DNA of 13,732 nucleotides from Gammaproteobacteria bacterium (GTDB lineage Bacteria; Pseudomonadota; Gammaproteobacteria; Cardiobacteriales; Wohlfahrtiimonadaceae), in assembly GCA_003864535.1 (NCBI GenBank), contig BHEQ01000027.1, positions 1 through 13,732 on the forward strand, given 5' to 3'. The notes beneath the pieces are model-generated. The model searched no databases. It saw nothing but the letters and a program-made list of their open reading frames with translations, and was not told the origin of the DNA. Shown here piece after piece: positions 7,765 through 13,732 of this stretch; the first letter of the stretch is position 1; the number at the start of each line of letters is the position of its first letter. The translations under genes were made by a program, and so were the position numbers.

Positions 7765-7793
7765 TTGTGCTTTTCCATATTATCTCTCATAAT
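7765..7793 (+). promoter_or_regulatory. Probable sigma70 promoter for the 7831/8099 gene pair
   Basis: TTGTGC (7765-7770) and CATAAT (7788-7793) are separated by 17 bases. The implied start near 7800 gives a leader of about 30 bases containing AAGGAG (7819-7824), six bases before the ATG at 7831. The pair therefore appears to be transcribed on its own, away from the divergent lutABC operon. Confidence 0.5.
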
Positions 7794-7830
7794 ACAAACT
7801 AATTAAGGCATTATTTTTAAGGAGTATATA

Positions 7831-8118
7831 ATGACTAATAAACAAAAATTACACCTAATCTTCACAGGGTTAAAAAAGGCTTTTGTGGTGAATGAAGGCT
7901 TTTCAAATAAGAATTATGCAGATGACTTTAGTGCAAAATATACCAGAAATTATAATGTTATTTCAGATACCTATAATAAAAACATGGCATCCCAAATGAT
8001 AACACTTGTAAAGCCTTTTAAAACAATTGATGCAGCTTTTGAAAGTGACTTTAAAAAAATGGGTCAAGATTTTTACGCTTCTTTAGGTTTGATAGAAAAT
8101 GAACTCAAAAAAAAATAA
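7831..8118 (+). CDS. Hypothetical protein, 95 residues, unknown family
   Basis: I do not recognise this protein. It is well supported as a gene: a strong AAGGAG site six bases before the ATG, a plausible promoter upstream, and a conventional overlap with the next gene. The product is 95 residues, lysine-rich, with no cysteine and no signal peptide or membrane segment, so it is likely a small cytoplasmic protein. The middle is polar and aromatic (NYADDFSAKY, YNVISDTYNKN). The C-terminal half (about 55-95) looks helical and amphipathic and ends in KKK. I see no helix-turn-helix or catalytic motif. Its last 20 bases overlap the start of the DUF2335-like gene, and the three terminal lysines are encoded by a run of nine A. 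It may function with, or be fused by slippage to, the downstream membrane protein. Confidence 0.75.
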   Translation: MTNKQKLHLIFTGLKKAFVVNEGFSNKNYADDFSAKYTRNYNVISDTYNKNMASQMITLVKPFKTIDAAFESDFKKMGQDFYASLGLIENELKKK

Positions 8119-8551
8119 CACACCAAAAACAGTGGGTCATTCTTCTTTTACGTCAGGGTCTATGCCATCGGCACAGATGGTAGATGCGTATGAAAAGCTA
8201 CATCCAGGCTCTATTAATCGTTTCTTTTTACATGCTGAAAAAGAAATAATGCATCGTCATGAAATTGAGATTAGCGAATCACAAGCAAATATCAGAATAT
8301 CTGAGCGAATTGTAGATGAAAGCATACAGCAAGCGCTTAAGCAAATTGAAGGCGAAACATATATCGTCAAGCTAGCAGCTAGAGCTGGGATTTTATTTAT
8401 GTTGATTAGTCTTGTTGTGGCAATCTATTTTGGCGTAAATGGTAATAATTTTATGGCAAGTGCATTTTTAGCTTGTTCTATTGGAACTAAGCTATTTACA
8501 GGAATATCTACATTGCTAAGCAAAACAGCTAAAAATAACAAAAACTCGTAA
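8099..8551 (+). CDS. DUF2335-like predicted membrane protein
   Basis: 150 residues. The region from about 25 to 58 (YEKLHPGSINRF followed by HAEKEIMHRHEIE) matches my memory of the DUF2335 family: a Tyr-x-x-x-x-PG motif, then an alanine/glutamate helix with HR. A helical, probably coiled stretch (58-85) leads to two hydrophobic segments, about 92-112 and 117-137, forming a membrane hairpin with a short GNN turn. A basic tail follows (SKTAKNNKNS). The soluble N-terminal part would presumably face the cytoplasm. The start overlaps the preceding gene by 20 bases in the +1 frame with only a weak ribosome binding site, suggesting translational coupling. The biochemical role of DUF2335 is not known to me. 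No terminator is visible between its stop and the convergent msbA end. Confidence 0.75.
   Translation: MNSKKNNTPKTVGHSSFTSGSMPSAQMVDAYEKLHPGSINRFFLHAEKEIMHRHEIEISESQANIRISERIVDESIQQALKQIEGETYIVKLAARAGILFMLISLVVAIYFGVNGNNFMASAFLACSIGTKLFTGISTLLSKTAKNNKNS
8107..8115 (+). repeat. A9 homopolymer in the overlap of two genes
   Basis: Nine consecutive A encode the last three Lys codons of the 95-residue protein just before its TAA, and lie in codons 3-6 of the downstream frame. Removal of one A (or addition of two) reads through the TAA into the DUF2335-like frame, giving one protein of about 239 residues. Confidence 0.8.
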
Positions 8552-8583
8552 AAATAAGCCTCTCCTCAACGCCATCAACGAGA

Positions 8584-10359
8584 TTAAGTATCAGATTCAT
8601 AATCACCAATACGATGCAATTTAGCATATGCGCCATTTTTAGCAATCAATTGCTCATGATTGCCTGTTTCAACAATTTTTCCATGATCTAAAACAACGAT
8701 AATATCGGCTTTTTCTATAGTACTTAGGCGGTGTGCAATAATAATTGTGGTGCGGTTTTTAGAAAGATTCTCCATCGCTTGTTGAATAAGAAATTCGCTC
8801 TGAGTATCTAAATTTGAGGTCGCTTCATCTAAAATCAAAATAGGTGCATCTTTTAAAAATGCACGTGCAATAGCTAAGCGTTGGCGTTGCCCACCTGATA
8901 AACGTGTCCCATTTTCACCAATTAGCGTATTTAATCTTGCAGGTAATTGCCGAATAAACTCAGCAGCATTTGCATTTTCTATGGCTTTATTTATTGCTTT
9001 ATCTATTGATTGCAAAATATCTGCTGTGTTTAAATTAGTCTGTCCAAGTGCGATATTATCACTTATATTGCCTGCAAAAAGCACAACATTTTGACTTACA
9101 TAGGAAATATTCTTACGAAAATCATCTAGATGAATATCACTAATATCATGCCCATCTATTACAATAGAGCCAGTATCTGGCAGGTAAAAACGCGCAATTA
9201 AATTTGCTAAAGTTGTTTTTCCAGAACCTGATGCACCAACAAGAGCGGCTGTTTGCCCTGCTTGAATATGTAGATTTATATCTTTTAACGCAACTCTCTC
9301 GCCATAATTAAAATCAAGATTGGTGATTTTAATCTCACCTTTAAATCTCTCAGTTATTCTTGTTGTTGCCGATAATTCATCACACTCATCGAGTAATGCA
9401 AAAATACTTGTAGCTCCTGCAAGACCGCGTTGGAGCGATTCATTTAAACGCGTTAAACGCTTAATAGGATTTAATAACATGACCATGGCAGCAAGAAGTG
9501 ATAAAAATCCACCGACGGTGAGCTGTGCTTGAGCAACTTGGTTGCCAGCATATGCAATAAAAGCTGCAACAAATAAGACAACCATTAATTGGGTCGCAGG
9601 GCTTGAAAGCTCAGAAATAATCATCGTGCGTATATTAAGCTTCATTAGGCGTGAATTGGTCTTATTAAAACGCGTATTCATCGCATCTGCTGCATTATAT
9701 AAGCGGATTTCTTTATGCCCACGAATAGTTTCTTCAACAACATGATTTAACTCACCCATCTCATTTTGAATATTATGCGAAAGAGTGCGTAAACGTTTGG
9801 ATACAAAGCGTAATATCAGCGCGATAAAAGGCCCTGCACATAATGCAATCAAGGTAAGCTTCCAATCAGAATAGAGCATGACGGTGAGCAAACCTAAAAT
9901 TGTGGCACTATCTTTAATTAACGTAACTAACGCAAAGGAGCTTATCGTTAGGAGTTGATTAACATCATAAGTTAGCTTTGATAATAAGACCCCAGATGGC
10001 TGGTCATCAAAGCGTTGAATTGGGATTGTCAATAATTTTTGAAACATTTGACCGCGCAAATTCAAAATGACATTTTGCGCAATTTTTTGCATACCGACAT
10101 TGCCAATATAACTAAAGCCACTCATAACCAAAAATGCGCCAACAATCATAAACGGCATCATTTTGATGAAAAATGCATCTTTCCCGATAAAACCTTGGTC
10201 TAAAATAGGCTTTAACAAAGCCGCTAAAGATGCCTCGGTTAAACCTGCAAAACCAACTGCAATTAACGAGAAAAATAGTATAACTTTATATTTAAGCGTA
10301 TATTTTAGGAGTCTTTTATATAAACCTAATGAATTATAGTTCTTAGCCATGCTAGTCAT
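8584..10359 (-). CDS. msbA: Lipid A/LPS flippase MsbA-type ABC exporter
   Basis: Inner-membrane ABC half-transporter (about six helices plus ATPase; works as a homodimer) that most likely flips lipid A-core to the periplasmic leaflet. 591 residues, normal for MsbA (about 580). The membrane domain spans about 25-310, with FDDQPSGVLLSKLTYD (117-132) and RFVSKRLR (184-191) resembling MsbA. Nucleotide-binding domain: Walker A GASGSGKT 375-382, Q-loop Q423, signature LSGGQ 487-491, Walker B ILILDE 507-512, D-loop SNLD 515-518, H-loop H543. The ATG at 10359 lies 12 bases after the pal stop; a second ATG three codons on is also possible, and neither has a strong ribosome binding site. Likely co-transcribed with tolB and pal. 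A related lipid or drug exporter cannot be excluded from sequence alone. Confidence 0.85.
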   Translation of the reverse strand: MTSMAKNYNSLGLYKRLLKYTLKYKVILFFSLIAVGFAGLTEASLAALLKPILDQGFIGKDAFFIKMMPFMIVGAFLVMSGFSYIGNVGMQKIAQNVILNLRGQMFQKLLTIPIQRFDDQPSGVLLSKLTYDVNQLLTISSFALVTLIKDSATILGLLTVMLYSDWKLTLIALCAGPFIALILRFVSKRLRTLSHNIQNEMGELNHVVEETIRGHKEIRLYNAADAMNTRFNKTNSRLMKLNIRTMIISELSSPATQLMVVLFVAAFIAYAGNQVAQAQLTVGGFLSLLAAMVMLLNPIKRLTRLNESLQRGLAGATSIFALLDECDELSATTRITERFKGEIKITNLDFNYGERVALKDINLHIQAGQTAALVGASGSGKTTLANLIARFYLPDTGSIVIDGHDISDIHLDDFRKNISYVSQNVVLFAGNISDNIALGQTNLNTADILQSIDKAINKAIENANAAEFIRQLPARLNTLIGENGTRLSGGQRQRLAIARAFLKDAPILILDEATSNLDTQSEFLIQQAMENLSKNRTTIIIAHRLSTIEKADIIVVLDHGKIVETGNHEQLIAKNGAYAKLHRIGDYESDT

Positions 10360-10371
10360 GCGATCTTAATT

Positions 10372-10878
10372 TTAATAAACAATTTCAACACGACGATTTT
10401 GCGCATAAGCGCCGCTATCATCCCCTGATACCGCAGGACGCTCTTTACCATAACTCATGATTTTAATTTGATTAGCACTCGCACCTTGGGATAGCATCAT
10501 TTGCTGAACAGAGCGCGCACGGCGTTCACCTAGTCCAATATTATATTCACGCGAGCCACGTGCATCCGTATGTCCTTCTAACAATAATCCTCTAGATGGA
10601 GTTGCACTTAGTGCTTTGGCGTGAGCTGCGACAACGTAATGCGATTCAGAGCGCAACGCATCTGAGTCATAATCAAAATAAATCACACGATCTTCAATGC
10701 CGCGTTGCCCATAATTTGGGTCATTATAGGGGTTGGTATAACCTGTTTCACTATTACTAGCATCATTAACTTTAACATCTCCATCCTCACCATCTAATTT
10801 AGGTTTAGATGGACATGCAGTTAAAACTACTGCAAACATAATAATAGCTATATATTTTGAAAGTCTCTTAATGCTCAT
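10372..10878 (-). CDS. pal: Peptidoglycan-associated lipoprotein Pal
   Basis: Outer-membrane lipoprotein of the Tol-Pal system, which binds peptidoglycan and TolB and helps outer-membrane constriction at division. 168 residues, a usual Pal length. A lipoprotein signal with lipobox LTAC puts the acylated Cys at 22. A charged linker to about 62 precedes the OmpA-like domain (about 64-168). Diaminopimelate-binding features are visible: GHTDARG at 102-108 (D105) and NIGLGERRA at 113-121 (R120). The C-terminus NRRVEIVY is typical. AAGGA (10892-10888) is nine bases upstream of the ATG. It follows tolB by 72 bases, a gap with no visible terminator, and precedes msbA by 12 bases; cpoB, the usual next gene in gammaproteobacteria, is absent here. 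Confidence 0.95.
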   Translation of the reverse strand: MSIKRLSKYIAIIMFAVVLTACPSKPKLDGEDGDVKVNDASNSETGYTNPYNDPNYGQRGIEDRVIYFDYDSDALRSESHYVVAAHAKALSATPSRGLLLEGHTDARGSREYNIGLGERRARSVQQMMLSQGASANQIKIMSYGKERPAVSGDDSGAYAQNRRVEIVY

Positions 10879-10950
10879 GATGTAAATCCTTAGTCTTTGA
10901 TAAAATTATTTATAGAAATGTAAGCCAATATTTATTTTAAAATTATGCGG

Positions 10951-12183
10951 TTAAGGTAGTTTTGGTGACCAAGCAGGATCGCGTATATTTGCTGAGTTGC
11001 TAATAGTTTGGCGTACTTTACCATCAGTAGAAATTGCTTCCAAGCCATGCTTGCTTGCATAAATAATCATCTGACCATTACCTGAAAAACTTGGAGACTC
11101 ATCTTGACCGCCATTACTTAAACGTTGCGTCGTTCTTGTCGCTAAATTGGTAATTGCAATCCCAAAATTACTCCCCACACGCTGCATGTTCACTAAGTAT
11201 TTACCATCAGGAGAAACAGCTGCTTGGGCATTATAATTACCACTTGAAGTGATAAGCTCGGTCGCACCACCATTTGAAGAGACCCGATAAATTTGAGGTT
11301 GACCACCTCGATCTGAGGTGAAATAAATATAGCCATCACGTCCCCAACTAGGTTCAGTATCAATCCCTGGATGATTAGTTAAGCGGGTTAATGCGCCACT
11401 ATTAACCGCAATAATATAAATTTCAGGATTACCATCTTTAGAAAGCGTTAAGGCTATAGAATTGCCATCTGGCGACCAAGATGGAGCTGAATTTATTCCT
11501 GGAGCTGCTGAAATAACGCGCCGATTACCCGAATATAAATCTTGAACAACCAAGCTTGAACGCTTACCTTCTAAAGTTGAATAAGCTAACTGGCTCCCAT
11601 TTGGAGACCACGCAGGCGAGAATATCGGCTCTTTTGAGTTTAAAATCGCCCGAGGAGAAAATCCATCCGCATCTGCAACAACTAATGCATAATTACGTCC
11701 TGAAGTCTCAACATAGGCGACGCGTGAGTCAAAAGCCCCTGCAATACCTGTGATTTTTTCAAAAATAATATCTGCAATTTGATGCGCAACACGCCTAGTT
11801 TGCTGGGCATTATTGGTATTAAAACTACGTTTATCTAAGAGTTGCTTATTTAAAACATTGCCTAATTCAAAGCTAATATTGTTCCCACTTACAGATCCTG
11901 CCACCGCATAAGTGACATTAAGACTTTGCCAAAGAGCTGGAGTGATTTGATTTATAGAGTTTATCTGTTGCGGAATTTGCATAGGAGAGATTACTTTAAA
12001 GCGTCCCGAGCGGTTTAAATCAGCTGCAATAATTGTTGCAGTTTCAAAAGAGCCTGCAAAGGGTGCGACCGCAAAAGGGATCGCATTATCCGCAGGCCTT
12101 GTAATATCTACTTTAATTTGTGCTAGTGCATTTAAATTAAGCGAAATTAGGCTTAAGAAGAATACTGTTTTTAATCCGCGCAT
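10951..12183 (-). CDS. tolB: Tol-Pal system periplasmic protein TolB
   Basis: Periplasmic beta-propeller protein that links Pal to the TolA/TolQR inner-membrane motor. 410 residues, close to E. coli TolB (430). A Sec signal peptide with probable cleavage after ALA at residue 21 leaves a mature start QIKVDITRP, comparable to the N-terminal Pal-regulating strand of TolB. The N-terminal domain (about 22-155) is followed by propeller blades carrying WSPNGSQLAYS (about 192-202), PSWSPDGNSIALT (about 234-246), PSWGRDGYIYFTSDRGG, VSPDGKYL and PAWSPKLP repeats. AGGA (12195-12192) is eight bases before the ATG. First gene of a tolB-pal-msbA cluster; tolQRA are not in the window. A TTGACA occurs close upstream, but only 13 bases from the TATAAT that overlaps the start, so I do not call it a promoter. 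Confidence 0.95.
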   Translation of the reverse strand: MRGLKTVFFLSLISLNLNALAQIKVDITRPADNAIPFAVAPFAGSFETATIIAADLNRSGRFKVISPMQIPQQINSINQITPALWQSLNVTYAVAGSVSGNNISFELGNVLNKQLLDKRSFNTNNAQQTRRVAHQIADIIFEKITGIAGAFDSRVAYVETSGRNYALVVADADGFSPRAILNSKEPIFSPAWSPNGSQLAYSTLEGKRSSLVVQDLYSGNRRVISAAPGINSAPSWSPDGNSIALTLSKDGNPEIYIIAVNSGALTRLTNHPGIDTEPSWGRDGYIYFTSDRGGQPQIYRVSSNGGATELITSSGNYNAQAAVSPDGKYLVNMQRVGSNFGIAITNLATRTTQRLSNGGQDESPSFSGNGQMIIYASKHGLEAISTDGKVRQTISNSANIRDPAWSPKLP

Positions 12184-12317
12184 AAATTATATCCTAAATA
12201 AACATGTCAAAAATAGTGAATAAGTTTAATCTATCTTGATTAATTAGTTCTAAAAATTTTTATTTTGATATTTTTAATATTTTAATTTTTTAATTTTTTG
12301 ATGTTTTGATATTAAGG

Positions 12318-12362
12318 GGATTTCTATAAATTAGATTTTTCAAGGCTTATGATATTATTAAA
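12318..12362. repeat. 45-bp dispersed intergenic repeat, copy 2
   Basis: Same orientation and no gaps relative to copy 1 at 4475-4519, with five mismatches. The conserved core is TCTATAAATTAGATTTT followed by CAAGGCTT. It lies 125 bases upstream of the DUF349 gene and retains a TTAGAT (12331-12336), 16 bases, TATTAT (12353-12358) pair. In this position it could act as that gene's promoter. Unlike copy 1 it is not followed by a terminator hairpin. Confidence 0.7.
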
Positions 12363-12370
12363 CACACAGC

Positions 12371-12382
12371 TTACTTAAGTAA
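12371..12382. promoter_or_regulatory. Perfect 12-bp palindrome TTACTTAAGTAA, possible operator
   Basis: A perfect inverted repeat just downstream of the promoter-like part of repeat copy 2 and about 105 bases before the DUF349 start. Position and symmetry fit a dimeric regulator site, but a short AT-rich palindrome can arise by chance. Confidence 0.25.
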
Positions 12383-12486
12383 ATGAGCACTAAATAATAT
12401 TGTAGCAACTGAAAAAGAACGTTTAGATATTCCCATAAACTATTTTTTTGGCACCTTTTTTCGCACTTTGTATGGAGAACATTGAT

Positions 12487-13732
12487 ATGTTTAGTTTTTT
12501 AAAACCACGCTGGCAGCATAAAGATCCACTTATTAGAATTGAAGCAATTAAGGAGATTGAAGATTATGCAATCTTGACTAATATTATACGCCAAGACCTT
12601 GATAAGGATGTACAAATTGCTGCAATTTACAAAGTAACTGATATAAGCAAACTGTTTGGACTCTATCAAACCCAAGCCAATCAGTCACTTAAAGCAATAA
12701 TTTTGAATAACTTGCTTGATCTGCTTGGTGGAGTCCATGCCAAGTCTCCTGATTTAGCGACACGCTTAGAGTATTTAAATAACGCTAATTATCAAAAACT
12801 CCCACTTGCAGCAATGTTAATTAACACTAAAGATCAAGCAATTGCTGATCTTGGATTAGCTTATATTAATAATCCTGATGATTTATTGAAAATATCTCAA
12901 AGTAATAGCTTAGTTAAAGATAACGCCCTTAATAAGATAAATGATATAAGCTTTCTCGAGCAAGTACTTAAAAACAATGCTAATTATGATAAAAAAACAT
13001 TGCGTTTTATAAAAACACACTTACAAAATTTAAAAGTATCAACTCAAAAAAGCACGCTTAAATTACAACTTATTGAAGAGTTTACGTTATTGGCAATAAG
13101 ATCACCACTTGCGCCTCTGAATCAATTTAGTGCTCTTGAAAATAATTGGAAGCAAGAAAACTTTGAATTATCTCTTGAAAAAGAAAATGCGGCAGATGCA
13201 TATTTAGCTAGATTTAATGAAAAGCAAGCCTTGGATATTACACAAAAAAAAGAAGCCGCAGAGCTTGCATTAAAGTTAATCGCCGCAGATGAGATCCAAG
13301 CCAAAGCTGCAATATTATCTGCACTAAAATTAAAATCAGATTCAATCTTAAATTCAAAATCAGATTCAAAATTAGGATTAAAATCAGACTCAAGCTTAAA
13401 TTCAACTGGCATTCAAGAAACTATAGAGCAGGATCTTGCCCAAAGCGCCAATATAATTACAGAAACAAAAAAATTAATAGATCAAATCCAAGCGGCACTT
13501 GAAGATGGCGAAAAACACAAAGCAGAATTATTATGGGCAGATGCACAAAGCTTGATCGGCAAGATTAAGAATAACGCTAAATTTATGCTCCAAGAAATTA
13601 ATCAACCAATGAGCTCTATAAAACATAGACTTAACGAGCTAAACTCACTAGAGAACTGGTCAAGTAATCAATCACGGGAGCAATTATGCATTGAGGCTGA
13701 GAATTTAAATAATGAAAACTTACCTCCTGATC
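12487..13732 (+). CDS. DUF349 domain-containing protein, N-terminal part
   Basis: An open frame of 415 codons runs off the right edge. The start is set by GGAG (12474-12477) nine bases before the ATG at 12487; an in-frame ATG at 12472 is possible but overlaps that site. The N-terminus FLKPRWQHKDPLIRIEAI resembles the start of proteobacterial DUF349 proteins (usually about 900 residues), which open with HEAT-like helices. The segment near residues 380-408 (RLNELNSLENW, then SREQLCIEAENL) matches the conserved 'L-x-E-L-x-x-W ... R-x-x-L-C-x-E' helix before the first DUF349 repeat. The DUF349 repeats themselves lie beyond the window. The middle is helical and Lys/Glu/Ala-rich, with an inserted KSDS repeat at about 282-306. 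Probably cytoplasmic; its function is unknown to me. Divergent from tolB. Confidence 0.75.
   Translation, partial: MFSFLKPRWQHKDPLIRIEAIKEIEDYAILTNIIRQDLDKDVQIAAIYKVTDISKLFGLYQTQANQSLKAIILNNLLDLLGGVHAKSPDLATRLEYLNNANYQKLPLAAMLINTKDQAIADLGLAYINNPDDLLKISQSNSLVKDNALNKINDISFLEQVLKNNANYDKKTLRFIKTHLQNLKVSTQKSTLKLQLIEEFTLLAIRSPLAPLNQFSALENNWKQENFELSLEKENAADAYLARFNEKQALDITQKKEAAELALKLIAADEIQAKAAILSALKLKSDSILNSKSDSKLGLKSDSSLNSTGIQETIEQDLAQSANIITETKKLIDQIQAALEDGEKHKAELLWADAQSLIGKIKNNAKFMLQEINQPMSSIKHRLNELNSLENWSSNQSREQLCIEAENLNNENLPPD
13330..13404 (+). repeat. 24-nt in-frame repeat in the DUF349 gene (three units)
   Basis: AAATCAGAYTCA recurs at exact 24-base spacing (13333, 13357, 13381), encoding KSDS three times within LKSDSILN, SKSDSKLG and LKSDSSLNS. 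It is an insertion-like, frame-preserving repeat within a helical protein. Confidence 0.7.

Larger units (their letters stand above)
12184..12486. other. Intergenic region between divergent tolB and the DUF349 gene
   Basis: About 300 bases without a gene. Next to tolB is its ribosome binding site. From about 12241 to 12315 the sequence is almost pure A/T with T-run blocks (TTTTAAT repeats, AAAAATTTTT at 12252-12261), plausibly a curved or UP-like promoter region. The second 45-bp repeat copy follows at 12318-12362, then a 12-bp palindrome at 12371-12382. The DUF349 leader ends with GGAG at 12474-12477. No tRNA or small ORF of substance was found. Confidence 0.6.

Noticed and set aside
8552..8583. 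Possible terminator between the DUF2335-like gene and msbA
   Set aside because: The short sequence holds only a direct repeat (CAACG twice), with no stable stem followed by a T run on either strand.
12191..12217. TTGACA plus TATAAT on the minus strand just before tolB
   Set aside because: The spacing is 13 bases and the TATAAT would overlap the ribosome binding site and start codon, so a promoter with this pairing is not credible.
13122..13412. A 96-codon minus-strand open frame rich in FE/SD repeats
   Set aside because: It lies wholly antisense to the DUF349 gene; its repeats are the reverse complement of the KSDS repeat there, and no ribosome binding site was noted.

Overview
The window is chromosomal DNA from an AT-rich Gram-negative bacterium, most likely a low-GC beta- or gammaproteobacterium. 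It combines a full-length HrpA helicase, a TolB/Pal pair, an MsbA-type lipid flippase, a LutABC lactate-oxidation operon and a DUF349-type protein. The genus cannot be fixed from sequence alone. Apart from one small gene pair (7831-8551), the genes look like ordinary housekeeping genes, and I see no tRNA, rRNA, CRISPR array, intact insertion sequence or phage module.

Layout: the first 43 bases are the start of dapB on the minus strand, divergent from hrpA (204-4451, plus). hrpA converges on lutABC (minus strand, 7557 down to 4543). A hairpin at 4519-4538 can end both transcripts. lutA, lutC and lutB overlap one another and are translated as a tight operon, with an inverted repeat upstream of lutA that may be an operator. 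Next come two overlapping small plus-strand genes with their own promoter and ribosome binding site: an unrecognised 95-residue protein and a 150-residue DUF2335-like membrane protein. The minus-strand envelope operon tolB-pal-msbA follows (12183 down to 8584). The right end holds the first 415 codons of a plus-strand DUF349-family gene (from 12487) that runs out of the window.

How the genes relate: DapB makes the diaminopimelate/lysine precursor, Pal binds diaminopimelate-containing peptidoglycan, TolB docks on Pal, and MsbA moves lipid A-core, so much of the window serves the cell envelope. LutABC oxidises L-lactate to pyruvate. HrpA is an RNA helicase.

Most notable: (1) the 7831-8551 pair, whose 20-nt overlap contains a run of nine A; loss of one A would fuse the two proteins. 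(2) A 45-bp intergenic sequence present twice (4475-4519 and 12318-12362, 40/45 identical). (3) Repeated in-frame simple-sequence expansions (Asn/His/Ser/Asp-rich) in hrpA, lutA, lutB and the DUF349 gene, which suggest a genome prone to short-repeat slippage.
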